Below are positions 49,094-57,548 of a DNA stretch of 64,000 nt, in pieces; within the stretch, counting starts at the first letter, position 1; the number at the start of each line of letters is the position of its first letter. The position numbers were made by a program, and so were the translations under genes. The stretch covers positions 5,828,001 through 5,892,000 of the forward strand of contig NZ_CP107852.1 in NCBI RefSeq assembly GCF_036346875.1, read 5' to 3'. The notes under the pieces were generated by a model that saw only the letters and a program-made list of their open reading frames with translations, ran no database searches and was not told the origin of the DNA. This DNA is from Nocardia sp. NBC_00508. Lineage in GTDB: Bacteria > Actinomycetota > Actinomycetes > Mycobacteriales > Mycobacteriaceae.

Positions 49094-49717
49094 GTGACTA
49101 TGGCGCAGCGGGAACGTCAAGGGCTCGTCGAAGCGATGCGGGCCGTAGGACCGGACGCGCCGACGCTCTGTGCCGGGTGGACGGTGCGGGACCTCGCCGC
49201 GCACTTGGTGGTTCGCGAGCGGCGGCCCGACGCCGCGCCGGGCATCCTGCTGAAGCCGCTGGCCGGGCATCTGGCCCGGGTACAGGCGAAAGCGGCGAGC
49301 CGGCCGTTCCCCGTGCTGCTGGACCAGGTGCGCACCGGTCCGCCCTGGTGGTCGCCGCTGCGGCCGGTGGACGCGGTGGCCAATCTGCCGGAGATGTTCG
49401 TCCACCACGAAGACGTGCGCCGCGCCGAACCGGGTTGGCGGCCGCGCGAACTGACCGCCGCCGACGACGACAAACTGTGGTCGCTGGTGTGCAGAACGGC
49501 GCCGACGTCCTATCGCAGGGCGTCGGTCACGGTCGAGCTGGCCACGCCGGACGGCAGGCGCACGAGAGCCCGCTCCGGATCCGGCACGGTGGTTACGTTG
49601 ACCGGTCGGCCATCGGAATTACTGCTGCACGCCTTCGGCCGGGACGAGGTACGGCTGGAGACCGCCGGTCCCCCCGACGCCGTCCGCGCGGTACTCGGCC
49701 TGGACCGCTCGGTGTGA
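49094..49717 (+). CDS. TIGR03085-type metal-binding protein (mycothiol-dependent isomerase fold)
   Basis: 207 aa from GTG 49094 (VTMAQRERQG); ATG at 49100 is also in frame. The N-terminal DinB-like helical bundle has CAGWTVRDLAAHLVVRERRPDA near 26-47, giving the first His and acidic ligands, and NLPEMFVHHEDVRRAEP near 96-112, giving the others. TIGR03085 proteins belong to the mycothiol-dependent maleylpyruvate isomerase/DinB superfamily. Substrate unknown. Confidence 0.85.
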   Translation: MTMAQRERQGLVEAMRAVGPDAPTLCAGWTVRDLAAHLVVRERRPDAAPGILLKPLAGHLARVQAKAASRPFPVLLDQVRTGPPWWSPLRPVDAVANLPEMFVHHEDVRRAEPGWRPRELTAADDDKLWSLVCRTAPTSYRRASVTVELATPDGRRTRARSGSGTVVTLTGRPSELLLHAFGRDEVRLETAGPPDAVRAVLGLDRSV

Positions 49718-49855
49718 TCTACGCACTACAGCTCGCCGCGACGTTACCGCTATCTCTGCTGACGTCGGCATTCACCACCCCGGTGCCTCGAAGCCGTGAT
49801 ATCGCGGCAACGTCAGCGTTTCCGCACCGGACCTCGACCCAACGCGGCGACTCAT

Positions 49856-50078
49856 CTCGTAGGTACCTGGCTAACTCACCGAATACGCCCCAAACATGGG
49901 AGAACCCCTGAGCGCGACCTGAACGCAAATCCGGCGCCACCCGACTGGTACGGCACATTACGCAACCACTGATTTCGCAAGCACATGGGTAACTCGCCGG
50001 GTACGCCCAAGCCTTAGGGACACCTGACGTAGGACCTGAACGCAGGTCCAGTGGCACCCGACTCGTACGGCCTAAAGA
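49856..50078 (+). repeat. Degenerate tandem repeat of about 117 bp upstream of ftsK
   Basis: Two diverged copies, about 49856-49962 and 49973-50078, share blocks at 117-bp offset: GACCTGAACGCA (49916 and 50033), CACCCGACTGGTACGGC against CACCCGACTCGTACGGC, and related TAACTC-CCG-TACGCCC sequence. On the minus strand both read as RTSRV-x2-DLRSG peptides. The 400-bp gap holds no other gene. Confidence 0.65.
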
Positions 50079-50111
50079 CCCGGAGAGGCGGAACAGCGGG
50101 GCGTTTGCGGC

Positions 50112-50117
50112 TAGCCT
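50112..50117 (+). promoter_or_regulatory. Putative -10 element for leaderless ftsK mRNA
   Basis: TAGCCT ends 7 nt before ATG 50125. Confidence 0.5.
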
Positions 50118-50124
50118 GGGGGCC

Positions 50125-52716
50125 ATGGCAGGTAAGTCCCGCAGCACCACGACGACTCGGGCGCGGGCGGGATCGGCGCGGGGGAGGACCACGGCACGGT
50201 CTCGCGCGGCCACGCCCCGTGCGGCGGCGCCGCGCGCATCCGCGGCGTCCCGAGGACGCACCACCCGGGCCCGGCGTCCGGTGGCCCGCACCTCGAACAC
50301 CGCGCCGCTCGCGGTGATCGGTCGCGGTATCAGCGGCGGCTGGACCATGCTGGCCCGCGGCCTCGGCGCGACCACCCGCACGTTGAGCCGAGCCGGGGAG
50401 ATCGAACACGGACATCGGCGCGACGGCATCGCGCTGGCCCTGATCGCGCTCAGCGCCGTGATCGCGGCGGCGGTGTGGTTGTCGGCGGGCGGGCCGGTCG
50501 GCCACTGGGTCGAGGACGTCATCCGCGCGATCTCGGGATCGGCCTCGGCCGCATTGCCCTTCGTGGCCTCCGGGATCGCCGTCGTCCTGATGCGGACCGA
50601 ACCGCGCCCGGAGATCCGGCCGCGGCTGGTGCTGGGCGGCCTGCTGATCGGCCTTCCGATGCTGGGTTTATGGCACATCGCGGCGGGCGCACCCACCGAT
50701 GCGCACGGCCGTTCCCGCGCTGCCGGTTTCGTGGGCTTCGTGGTGGGCGGGCCGCTGACCAACGGCTTGACCGCCTGGCTCTCGATTCCGATCCTCTTGC
50801 TGGCCATCGTCTTCGGCCTACTGCTGGTGACGGGTACGACGGTGCGCGAGGTTCCCGCCGAACTGCGCCGGTACTTCGGCACCGCGCACGGAGGCGACGA
50901 ATACGGCGAATATGACGGCGACCAGCGGGATTACGATCCGGCCAACTATGACGCCGACGGCTTCCCATTGCACCGCTCCGGCGCCGAACGGCGCGGTCGC
51001 ACACCTGCCGAGAACTACCCGCCCGACGAGTTCGGCGACTCCGACGCGGTCACCGAGGTGCTCGGCGAGCCGCCGCTGCGGGACGCCAAGTCGATCGCGG
51101 GCGAGGAACCCGCGGCGAAGCCGAAGCCGAAGAAGCGGCGTCCGGCCGCGGTAGTCGAGGACCAGACGCCACCGGCGCCGAAGCAGCTGGAATTCGTCAC
51201 CGATCGCGAAGTCGAGGGCGACTACACGCTGCCGCCGCTGTCGCTGCTCACCGACGGCGACCCGCCCAAGAAGCGCAGCGCCGCCAACGAATCGATGATC
51301 GAGGCGATCACCGAGGTCCTGGTGCAGTTCAAGATCGACGCGGCGGTCACCGGCTTCGTGCGCGGTCCGACGGTCACCCGCTATGAGGTCGAACTCGGGC
51401 CAGGTGTGAAGGTCGAGAAGATCACCGCGCTGGCCCGCAATATCGCCTACGCCGTCGCGACGGAGAACGTCCGGCTGCTCGCACCGATCCCGGGCAAGTC
51501 CGCTGTCGGCATCGAGGTGCCCAACGCCGACCGCGAGTTGGTCCGGCTGGCCGACGTGCTCAAGTCGCCCTCCACTCGCACCGACCACCATCCCCTGGTG
51601 ATCGGCCTCGGCAAGAACATCGAGGGCGAGTTCGTCTCCGCCAATCTGGCGAAGATGCCGCATCTGCTGGTCGCGGGCTCCACTGGTTCGGGTAAGTCGA
51701 GCTTCGTGAACTCGATGCTGGTGTCGCTGCTGCAGCGTGCGACGCCGGACGAGGTCCGGATGATCCTGATCGATCCGAAAATGGTGGAACTGACGCCTTA
51801 CGAGGGCATTCCGCACCTGATCACGCCCATCATCACGCAGCCGAAGAAGGCCGCGGCCGCGCTGGCCTGGCTGGTCGAGGAGATGGAGCAGCGCTATCAG
51901 GATATGCAGGCCAACAAGGTGCGCCACATCGACGACTTCAACAAGAAGGTGAAGTCGGGTGCGATCACGGCGCCGCTGGGCAGCGAGCGGGTATACCGGC
52001 CCTACCCGTACATCCTCGCCATCGTCGACGAGCTGGCCGACCTGATGATGACCGCACCGCGCGATGTGGAAGACGCGATCGTCCGCATCACGCAGAAGGC
52101 GCGTGCGGCAGGCATTCATCTCGTGCTGGCCACGCAGCGTCCGTCGGTGGACGTGGTGACCGGTCTGATCAAGACCAACGTTCCCTCCAGGCTGGCGTTC
52201 GCGACCTCGTCGCTGACCGACTCGCGGGTCATCCTCGACCAGCCCGGCGCCGAGAAGCTGATCGGCATGGGTGACGGGTTGTTCCTGCCGATGGGCGCGG
52301 GCAAGCCGACTCGTCTGCAGGGTGCGTTCATCAGCGACGAGGAGATCCACGGCGTCGTCGACTTCGCCAAGAACCAGGCCGAACCCGAATACCAAGAGGG
52401 CGTGACCGCGGCCAAACCGGGCGAGAAGAAGGACGTCGACCCCGATATCGGCGACGACCTGGACGTCTTCCTGCAGGCGGTGGAACTGGTGGTCACCTCC
52501 CAGTTCGGGTCCACCTCCATGCTGCAGCGCAAGTTGCGGGTCGGTTTCGCCAAGGCGGGGCGGCTGATGGATCTCATGGAGACCAGGGGCGTGGTCGGCC
52601 CGAGCGAGGGCTCCAAGGCACGTGACGTGCTCGTTAAACCCGATGAGCTGGAAGGGTTGCTGTGGTCGATCCGCGGCGGCGGCGAGAGCGGCGATCCGTC
52701 CCAGCCACAGGAGTGA
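50125..52716 (+). CDS. ftsK: DNA translocase FtsK
   Basis: 863 aa. A basic low-complexity N-terminus to about residue 65, four transmembrane helices to about 240, an acidic/Pro-rich linker, then the motor: Walker A GSTGSGKSS near 518, Walker B in AIVDELADLMM near 632, and TKARAAGIHLVLATQRPSVDVVTG-like sequence. A C-terminal gamma domain (FGSTSMLQRKLRVGFAKAGRLMDLME) reads KOPS-type sites. It moves chromosome termini through the division septum. Ends just before two tRNA genes on the other strand. Confidence 0.95.
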   Translation: MAGKSRSTTTTRARAGSARGRTTARSRAATPRAAAPRASAASRGRTTRARRPVARTSNTAPLAVIGRGISGGWTMLARGLGATTRTLSRAGEIEHGHRRDGIALALIALSAVIAAAVWLSAGGPVGHWVEDVIRAISGSASAALPFVASGIAVVLMRTEPRPEIRPRLVLGGLLIGLPMLGLWHIAAGAPTDAHGRSRAAGFVGFVVGGPLTNGLTAWLSIPILLLAIVFGLLLVTGTTVREVPAELRRYFGTAHGGDEYGEYDGDQRDYDPANYDADGFPLHRSGAERRGRTPAENYPPDEFGDSDAVTEVLGEPPLRDAKSIAGEEPAAKPKPKKRRPAAVVEDQTPPAPKQLEFVTDREVEGDYTLPPLSLLTDGDPPKKRSAANESMIEAITEVLVQFKIDAAVTGFVRGPTVTRYEVELGPGVKVEKITALARNIAYAVATENVRLLAPIPGKSAVGIEVPNADRELVRLADVLKSPSTRTDHHPLVIGLGKNIEGEFVSANLAKMPHLLVAGSTGSGKSSFVNSMLVSLLQRATPDEVRMILIDPKMVELTPYEGIPHLITPIITQPKKAAAALAWLVEEMEQRYQDMQANKVRHIDDFNKKVKSGAITAPLGSERVYRPYPYILAIVDELADLMMTAPRDVEDAIVRITQKARAAGIHLVLATQRPSVDVVTGLIKTNVPSRLAFATSSLTDSRVILDQPGAEKLIGMGDGLFLPMGAGKPTRLQGAFISDEEIHGVVDFAKNQAEPEYQEGVTAAKPGEKKDVDPDIGDDLDVFLQAVELVVTSQFGSTSMLQRKLRVGFAKAGRLMDLMETRGVVGPSEGSKARDVLVKPDELEGLLWSIRGGGESGDPSQPQE

Positions 52717-52722
52717 TCATGA

Positions 52723-52799
52723 TGGTTCCCTCGGCGAGATTCGAACTCGCATCTCCCGGAATCTAGGTCCGGCGCCTCTACCTATTGGGCTACGAGGGA
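52723..52799 (-). tRNA. Atypical tRNA with UAG anticodon (Leu-type by anticodon)
   Basis: Minus strand, 5' TCCCTCG pairs with 3' CGAGGGA, discriminator A and an encoded CCA (52725-52723). The anticodon arm is CCGGA-CCTAGAT-TCCGG, so the triplet in position is UAG, which would read CUA (Leu). Two oddities: position 33 is C, not the nearly universal U, and the variable loop is short (about 5 nt), whereas bacterial tRNA-Leu has a long arm. The T-arm is normal (GCGAG-TTCGAAT-CTCGC). It may be a degenerate, non-Leu or non-decoding tRNA. Confidence 0.8.
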
Positions 52800-52829
52800 T
52801 CGGTGGGTGGTGCGGACCACCCGGTCCGG

Positions 52830-52902
52830 CACGGACGGAGGGACTCGAACCCCCGGCCAACGGTTTTGGAGACCGTTGCTCTACCAACTGAGCTACGTCC
52901 GT
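52830..52902 (-). tRNA. tRNA-Trp (CCA)
   Basis: Minus strand. Acceptor ACGGACG/CGTCCGT, D-arm GCTC/GAGC, anticodon arm with loop CTCCAAA (anticodon CCA), T-arm with GGTTCGAGT, discriminator G. No CCA is encoded (GCCG follows). It lies upstream of the atypical tRNA on the same strand, 30 bp apart. Confidence 0.95.
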
Positions 52903-52909
52903 CTGCACG

Positions 52910-52954
52910 AAAAAGGGGCCGCCCTTCGGCTATTCGCCGGGGTGGCCCCTTTCC
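52910..52954. terminator. Stem-loop beside tRNA-Trp
   Basis: AAAAAGGGGCCGCC and GGTGGCCCCTTTCC form a stem of about 10 bp around a GC-rich centre. It could end a plus-strand transcript or insulate the tRNA promoter. Confidence 0.5.
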
Positions 52955-53329
52955 GCACGGGTCCTTGCGAAAGACACGTTCAGGGGCCGCTCCGCACGCT
53001 CATCCGCCAAGCCAGGGCGGACGAGGCAGATAGCACAGCGCGGGCGTGCGACAGCCGGACAGTGTGGGGCGATAACTGTCGCCGCACCGCTCCGGTCATC
53101 GCCTTCGTCCTTCCGTGATCTTCGCCGGTGTCGAAAGTAACACCCGATTCCGATGTTGTGAACCGCTTTTCGCGGCCGCCCCGCCGCGGTTCAGTTCGTG
53201 CGTGACGCAAAGGTATCGCTCGGCGGTAGCCGCTCCGGGCGTTCGGTCAGGCGCCATTCGCCGTGGGCCAGCGCATTTCACCGCCGCTGTGGTGCTCGAT
53301 CGGCGCGGTGATGGTCGGGGCCGGCGTCC

Positions 53330-53470
53330 GCCGGTGTTGTCGAGACCTCGCTGAGACGATGGTTCGAGCAGCACTACGTCGCCGAGGAAGTCCGGGTCGG
53401 CCCGTCCACCGTGTGGCGGTATGCGGCAATGCGCCAAGGGGCGTCCGGTTCTGGGGCGGTAGGCGCTGGT
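53330..53470 (+). pseudogene. Relic of an IS5-type transposase N-terminus
   Basis: Read in one frame (53341 onward), the sequence gives ETSLRRWFEQHYVAEEVRV followed by GPSTVWRYAAMRQG. This matches the helix-turn-helix opening of IS5-family transposases (the pattern Y-x2-V/L-A-x3-G/V-V-G-x-S/A-T-x-W-R-Y). Nothing coding-like continues on either side. The surrounding 53000-53606 stretch contains no other gene. Confidence 0.45.
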
Positions 53471-53606
53471 CACGGCCGACGGCTACCGCGCCGCCGATCG
53501 AGGGAGCGCATGTGGAAGTATGGTCGGCAACTAATCCGCTACCAGTTATTACGGACAAATCGGGCATTATGGACGCCATGACCTTCGCTTCCGATCGGCA
53601 CATCGC

Positions 53607-54587
53607 ATGCAGGTAACCGCACTCGAATGGTTGATCACCATCGCGGTGATACTCGGATTGTTCGTCTTCGACTTCTATGCGCACGTCCGCACCCCGCACG
53701 AGCCGACGTTCCGGGAATCCGGATTCTGGTCCGCGGTCTACATCGGGCTGGCGCTGGCCTTCGGCGGCCTGGTTGCCTGGAAGTGGGGCTCGACCTACGC
53801 CGGGGAGTACTACGCAGGCTTCGTCACCGAGAAGGCGCTCTCGGTGGACAACCTGTTCGTCTTCCTGATCATCATGTCCACCTTCGCGGTGCCGCGGATC
53901 TACCAGCAGAAGGTGCTGCTGATCGGCATCGTGATCGCCCTGGTGATGCGTGGGCTGTTCATCGGCGTCGGCGCCGCCGCGATCAGCGCGTTCAGCTGGG
54001 TGTTCTACCTGTTCGGCTTGTTCCTCATCTACACCGCGGTCAAGCTGATGCGGGAGAGCGGCCACGAGGTCGAGGTCGAGGAGAAGCGCGACAGCCGCAT
54101 CGTCGCGCTGACCAAGCGGATCCTGCCCACCACCGACGAGTACGACGGCGACAAGCTGGTGACCAGGATCGACGGACGTCGCGTGGTCACGCCGCTGCTG
54201 CTGGCGCTGCTGGCCATCGGTTTCGCCGACCTGCTGTTCGCCCTGGACTCCATCCCGGCCATCTACGGTCTGACCGAGCAGCCCTACCTCGTGTTCACCG
54301 CGAACGCCTTCGCGCTGATGGGCTTGCGGCAGCTGTACTTCCTGATCGGCGGGCTGCTCGACCGGCTGGTCTACCTGTCCTACGGCTTGGCCGCCATCCT
54401 CGCGTTCATCGGCGTGAAGCTGGTGCTGCACGCCCTGCACGAGAACACCTTGCCGTTCGTCAACGGCGGCGAGCACGTCGCGGTCCCGGAGATCTCCACG
54501 CCGGTCTCGCTGAGCGTCATCCTGACCATCCTGGTCGTCGCCACGATCGCGAGCCTGATCCGGACGCGCACCCGGGTCGGCCGCTAG
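53607..54587 (+). CDS. TerC-family membrane protein
   Basis: 326 aa with nine or so transmembrane helices. TerC hallmarks: ITIAVILGLFVFDFYAHVRTP near 10-30, the acidic motif EKALSVDNLFVFLIIM near 74-89, and a second in GFADLLFALDSIPAI near 208-222. An acidic cytosolic loop (ESGHEVEVEEKRDSRI) separates the halves. TerC proteins are linked to tellurite resistance and Mn2+ export or metal loading of secreted proteins. No riboswitch was seen upstream. Convergent with a YCII gene 4 bp away. Confidence 0.92.
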   Translation: MQVTALEWLITIAVILGLFVFDFYAHVRTPHEPTFRESGFWSAVYIGLALAFGGLVAWKWGSTYAGEYYAGFVTEKALSVDNLFVFLIIMSTFAVPRIYQQKVLLIGIVIALVMRGLFIGVGAAAISAFSWVFYLFGLFLIYTAVKLMRESGHEVEVEEKRDSRIVALTKRILPTTDEYDGDKLVTRIDGRRVVTPLLLALLAIGFADLLFALDSIPAIYGLTEQPYLVFTANAFALMGLRQLYFLIGGLLDRLVYLSYGLAAILAFIGVKLVLHALHENTLPFVNGGEHVAVPEISTPVSLSVILTILVVATIASLIRTRTRVGR

Positions 54588-54591
54588 CGGC

Positions 54592-54876
54592 TCAGGACGT
54601 GAAGGCGCCGAACACGGGGGCCCACTCGACCGCACGGACGTCGTCGATCAGGCCCGCCGTGGCGAACGGATCCTGCGTGAGCAGGTCCTTCAGCGCACCC
54701 GCGTCCTCCGACCGGAAGATCAGCAGCGCGCCGGACCCGTCCGGGTACGGACCGCTGCTGAGCAGGGTGCCGGCCTCGAGCAGGCCGGCCAGCCACGCGC
54801 GGTGGTCGGGACGGTGGATGTCGCGGCCGGCCGCGGTGGACTCGGAGTAGACGTAGTGAACGGCGAAGATCGGCAC
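54592..54876 (-). CDS. YCII-domain protein
   Basis: 94 aa. Starts MPIFAVHYVYSESTAAGRDIHRPDHRAWL, then AGTLLSSGPYPDGSGALLIF and DPFATAGLIDDVRAVEWAPVFG. The His-Asp pair (RPDHRAWL) and the GP-x-P motif are typical of YciI-like proteins, which resemble muconolactone isomerase. Small cytosolic protein; the reaction is unknown. Confidence 0.88.
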   Translation of the reverse strand: MPIFAVHYVYSESTAAGRDIHRPDHRAWLAGLLEAGTLLSSGPYPDGSGALLIFRSEDAGALKDLLTQDPFATAGLIDDVRAVEWAPVFGAFTS

Positions 54877-54901
54877 GGGTATCGCTTCCTGAGAGACGGG
54901 A

Positions 54902-55468
54902 TCAGAGCGTCAGCAGCATTCGAGTATTGCCGAGGGTGTTCGGCTTCACATAGCTGAGATCGAGGAACTCGGCGACACCGGTGTCATAGGAGCGGCACAT
55001 CTCCGCGTACACCTCGGCGGTGACCGGTGTGCCGTCGATCTCGACGAAGCCGTGCCTGCCGAAGAACTCCACCTCGAAGGTCAGCACGAACAGGCGCTGC
55101 AGCTCGAGTTCGTGGGCCACCGCGATCAGCCGCCGCACGATGAGCTTGCCCACGCCGGAGCCCTTGACGTCGGGATGCACCGCGACGGTGCGCACCTCGC
55201 CGAGATCGGCCCACAGCACGTGCAGCGCGCCGCAGCCGACGATGCGGCCGTCCAGTTCGGCGACCCAGAACTCCTGCACCGCCTCGTAGAGCGTGACCAG
55301 GTTCTTCTCCAGCAGGATGCGACCGGTGTACACGTCGACGAGGCGCTTGATCTCGGGCACGTCGGAGGTGCGGGCGCGTCGGACGACCGGGATGGAGGTC
55401 TGGGCGGCGGAAGCCGCGCCCGGGTGCGCGTCGCTGGTCGAACCACCTAGTGGTCCCCGAGAGGTCAT
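54902..55468 (-). CDS. argA: Amino-acid N-acetyltransferase (GNAT, ArgA of actinobacteria)
   Basis: 188 aa from ATG 55468. GNAT core: VRRARTSDVPEIKRLVDVY near 28-46, VAVHPDVKGSGVGKLIVRRLI (acetyl-CoA pyrophosphate loop) near 108-128, and FEVEFFGRHGFVEI near 143-156. It matches Rv2747, the stand-alone GNAT that makes N-acetylglutamate for arginine synthesis. Orientation divergent from pgsA, as in mycobacteria. The first 25 residues are disordered. Confidence 0.9.
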   Translation of the reverse strand: MTSRGPLGGSTSDAHPGAASAAQTSIPVVRRARTSDVPEIKRLVDVYTGRILLEKNLVTLYEAVQEFWVAELDGRIVGCGALHVLWADLGEVRTVAVHPDVKGSGVGKLIVRRLIAVAHELELQRLFVLTFEVEFFGRHGFVEIDGTPVTAEVYAEMCRSYDTGVAEFLDLSYVKPNTLGNTRMLLTL

Positions 55469-55475
55469 GGGGTGC

Positions 55476-55481
55476 ACAGTA
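55476..55481 (-). promoter_or_regulatory. Putative -10 element for leaderless argA mRNA
   Basis: On the minus strand TACTGT ends 7 nt before ATG 55468. Confidence 0.5.
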
Positions 55482-55593
55482 GTCGGCCCGGTTACCGATA
55501 GTCTGAACCTGTGCCGCAGATCCAGTCGCTCCGCTCACCGCATCGCGCCGGGCAGTGCGGTGGGATGACGAGGCGGCTGAGGAGAGGCACGGC

Positions 55594-56253
55594 GTGAGCG
55601 TGCAACCTGACGAGACGGACCGCCCCTGGGGGGCGCCCGCGCCGGTCCGACCCGGTTTCGCGACAGCCCCGGCCGAGACCAGGGCGCCGCTGCTGAACAT
55701 CGCGAACGCGCTCACCATGCTGCGCATGGCGCTCGTGCCGCTGTTCGTCGTGGCGCTGTTCGTCGGGGACGGTCACCAGACCGGCTGGCGGATCACCGCC
55801 GCCGCGCTGTTCGGCCTGGCCGCGATCACCGATCGGTTCGACGGGCAACTGGCGCGCAAATACGGACTGGTGACGGATTTCGGCAAGCTCGCCGACCCCA
55901 TCGCGGACAAGGCGCTCATCGGGTCCGCGGTGATCGGGCTGTCGCTGCTCGGCGACCTGGCGTGGTGGATCACGATCGTCATCTGCGGTCGCGAGATCGG
56001 CGTGACGCTGCTGCGGCTGGTGGTGGTGCGGCGCGGCGTGATTCCCGCCGGACGCGGCGGCAAGCTCAAGACCCTGGTCCAGTCGCTGGCGATCGCCCTG
56101 TTGCTGCTGCCGTTGTCGGGCTGGTCAGCCGAGCTCGGAATGGGGCTGATGTACCTGGCCGTCGCGCTGACCGTGATCACCGGGCTGGACTATGTCGGCC
56201 AGGCCGCCAGGGTGTGGTTCGCGGGCGGATCGGGCCGGACGCGCGGCGCATGA
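55594..56253 (+). CDS. pgsA3: CDP-alcohol phosphatidyltransferase (PgsA3-like)
   Basis: 219 aa from GTG 55594 with AGGAGAGG upstream. The CDP-OH-P motif D-x2-D-G-x2-A-R-x8-G-x3-D-x3-D is complete in TDRFDGQLARKYG and FGKLADPIADK near residues 78-105. Five or six membrane helices follow. It is the Rv2746c counterpart, annotated as phosphatidylglycerophosphate synthase. An N-terminal Pro-rich stretch of 30 residues is cytosolic. The cinA stop/start overlap (ATGA) couples the next gene. Confidence 0.92.
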   Translation: MSVQPDETDRPWGAPAPVRPGFATAPAETRAPLLNIANALTMLRMALVPLFVVALFVGDGHQTGWRITAAALFGLAAITDRFDGQLARKYGLVTDFGKLADPIADKALIGSAVIGLSLLGDLAWWITIVICGREIGVTLLRLVVVRRGVIPAGRGGKLKTLVQSLAIALLLLPLSGWSAELGMGLMYLAVALTVITGLDYVGQAARVWFAGGSGRTRGA

Positions 56254-56771
56254 CCGATCCGCTCCTCGCTCAGGTACCCGCCGCCGAACTCGTGCGGGCG
56301 CTGGTGACGATGCGGCAAACCGTAGCGACCGCCGAGTCACTGACCGCTGGACTCCTCGCCGCCACCATCGCCGGGGTTCCCGGCGCCAGCGCCGTCCTGC
56401 GTGGCGGGTTGGTGGTGTACGCGACGGACCTCAAACACAGTCTCGCGGGCGTCGACGCGGACGTACTCGCGACGGAGGGCCCGGTGGCGGCGAGCACCGC
56501 CGAGCAACTAGCCGTCGGCGCCCGCACGAAATGCGTCGCGGACTGGGGTGTGGGGCTGACCGGCGTCGCGGGCCCCGATTCGCAGGACGGTCACCCGGTG
56601 GGCACCGTCTTCCTAGGGGTCGCGGGTCCAGGGCATTCCGAAGTGGTGCGGTTGAAACTCCCCGGCGACCGGTGGACGATCAGAATCGGCGCAACACGCA
56701 CGGCGGTGTCGGAATTGCTGCGCTGTGTGCGGGAGCCGGGCTCGGTCGGCCGCGCCGGGCGGATCGATTGA
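56250..56771 (+). CDS. cinA: CinA C-terminal domain protein (NMN amidase-type)
   Basis: 173 aa. TVATAESLTAGLLAATIAGVPGASAVLRGGLVVYATDLK near 24-62 includes the CinA catalytic Ser/Tyr/Lys region, followed by GLTGVAGPDSQDGHPVGTVF near 117. Only the C-terminal (PncC-like) domain is present, as in many actinobacteria; it deamidates nicotinamide mononucleotide. Starts by ATGA overlap with pgsA. Confidence 0.88.
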   Translation: MTDPLLAQVPAAELVRALVTMRQTVATAESLTAGLLAATIAGVPGASAVLRGGLVVYATDLKHSLAGVDADVLATEGPVAASTAEQLAVGARTKCVADWGVGLTGVAGPDSQDGHPVGTVFLGVAGPGHSEVVRLKLPGDRWTIRIGATRTAVSELLRCVREPGSVGRAGRID

Positions 56772-56784
56772 ACGTGCCCGGGCG

Positions 56785-56812
56785 GGAACCAACCGGACCT
56801 GCTCCGACGTTG
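56785..56812 (+). promoter_or_regulatory. SigE-type ECF promoter of clgR
   Basis: GGAAC (56785-56789) and CGTTG (56808-56812) are separated by 18 bp. This matches the mycobacterial SigE consensus, and clgR is SigE-controlled in M. tuberculosis. It lies about 72 bp before the clgR ATG. Confidence 0.7.
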
Positions 56813-56883
56813 TGCGAGAAAGAACGGCATGCGTGGGGTCACGAATCGCGTCGGCCCGGCGACCGGGAACGAAGGAGAACGAG

Positions 56884-57348
56884 ATGACGCTGCTGCGAGA
56901 GGCGATCGGAGACAGTCTGCGGCGTGCGCGTCTCGCCCAGAATCGGACCCTGCGCGAAGTGTCCACGTCGGCTCGGGTGAGCCTGGGCTATCTCTCCGAG
57001 GTCGAGAGGGGTCGCAAGGAGGCATCGAGTGAACTGCTCGCTGCCATCTGCGAGGCGCTGGACGTGCCGCTGTCACGCGTGCTGTGGGATGTGAGCACGA
57101 TCATGGCCGGCGCCGATGGACTGCCGGCCGCGTCGTCCGCGGACGAGGCCGCTGCCGCGCCCGCCGCGGCCGAGCCGGAAGAGAGCGCCGCCGAGCCCGC
57201 GGCGAGCGCCGAGCCCGCGCTGGCTCCCGCCTCCGCCTCCATGTCGGCGGCCGTGGCCTCCCCGCGGCCGCTGCCGCTGGCCGAAGACACCAGGATCGTC
57301 ATTCCAGCGCCGAGATCGGACATGCTGGTCCTGGTGAAGGGCATGTGA
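56884..57348 (+). CDS. clgR: ClgR transcriptional regulator
   Basis: 154 aa. Cro/CI-type HTH at residues 5-62: LREAIGDSLRRARLAQNRTLREVSTSARVSLGYLSEVERG and KEASSELLAAICEALDVPLS. An Ala/Pro/Glu-rich linker (80-130) makes it longer than the 112-aa M. tuberculosis protein. ClgR activates clp protease and psp genes under envelope stress. GAAGGAGAACGAG precedes the ATG. A SigE-type promoter lies upstream and pspA follows, so this is the actinobacterial psp locus. Confidence 0.92.
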   Translation: MTLLREAIGDSLRRARLAQNRTLREVSTSARVSLGYLSEVERGRKEASSELLAAICEALDVPLSRVLWDVSTIMAGADGLPAASSADEAAAAPAAAEPEESAAEPAASAEPALAPASASMSAAVASPRPLPLAEDTRIVIPAPRSDMLVLVKGM

Positions 57349-57427
57349 CGCGGAACGAGATGTGGCGGTCGCGGCAACGCTGCGGGCCGACGTGAAAAGC
57401 GGATAGATTCTCCGTAATGCGTCGTTC

Positions 57428-57449
57428 GGGCCGGGTTCGCCCGGCCCGG
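57428..57449 (+). terminator. GC-rich stem-loop between clgR and pspA
   Basis: CGGGCCGGG-TTCG-CCCGGCCCG, a perfect 9-bp stem with a TTCG tetraloop, 100 bp before pspA. It may partly terminate clgR transcripts or attenuate read-through to pspA; it has no T-tract. Confidence 0.6.
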
Positions 57450-57548
57450 GTGTCACATGGTGGAGGATAGGCAGATATCGAGTGCGTGACGGTCGCGCAC
57501 TGGAGTCGCGCCTTGGCGCGGCATGTCAGATGGAGGCGGGATCAATCG

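Noticed and set aside
53263..53616. 117-codon plus-strand frame before terC
   Set aside because: No ribosome site or conserved motif. It runs into the terC start out of phase, and only a different frame inside it shows the transposase-like fragment.
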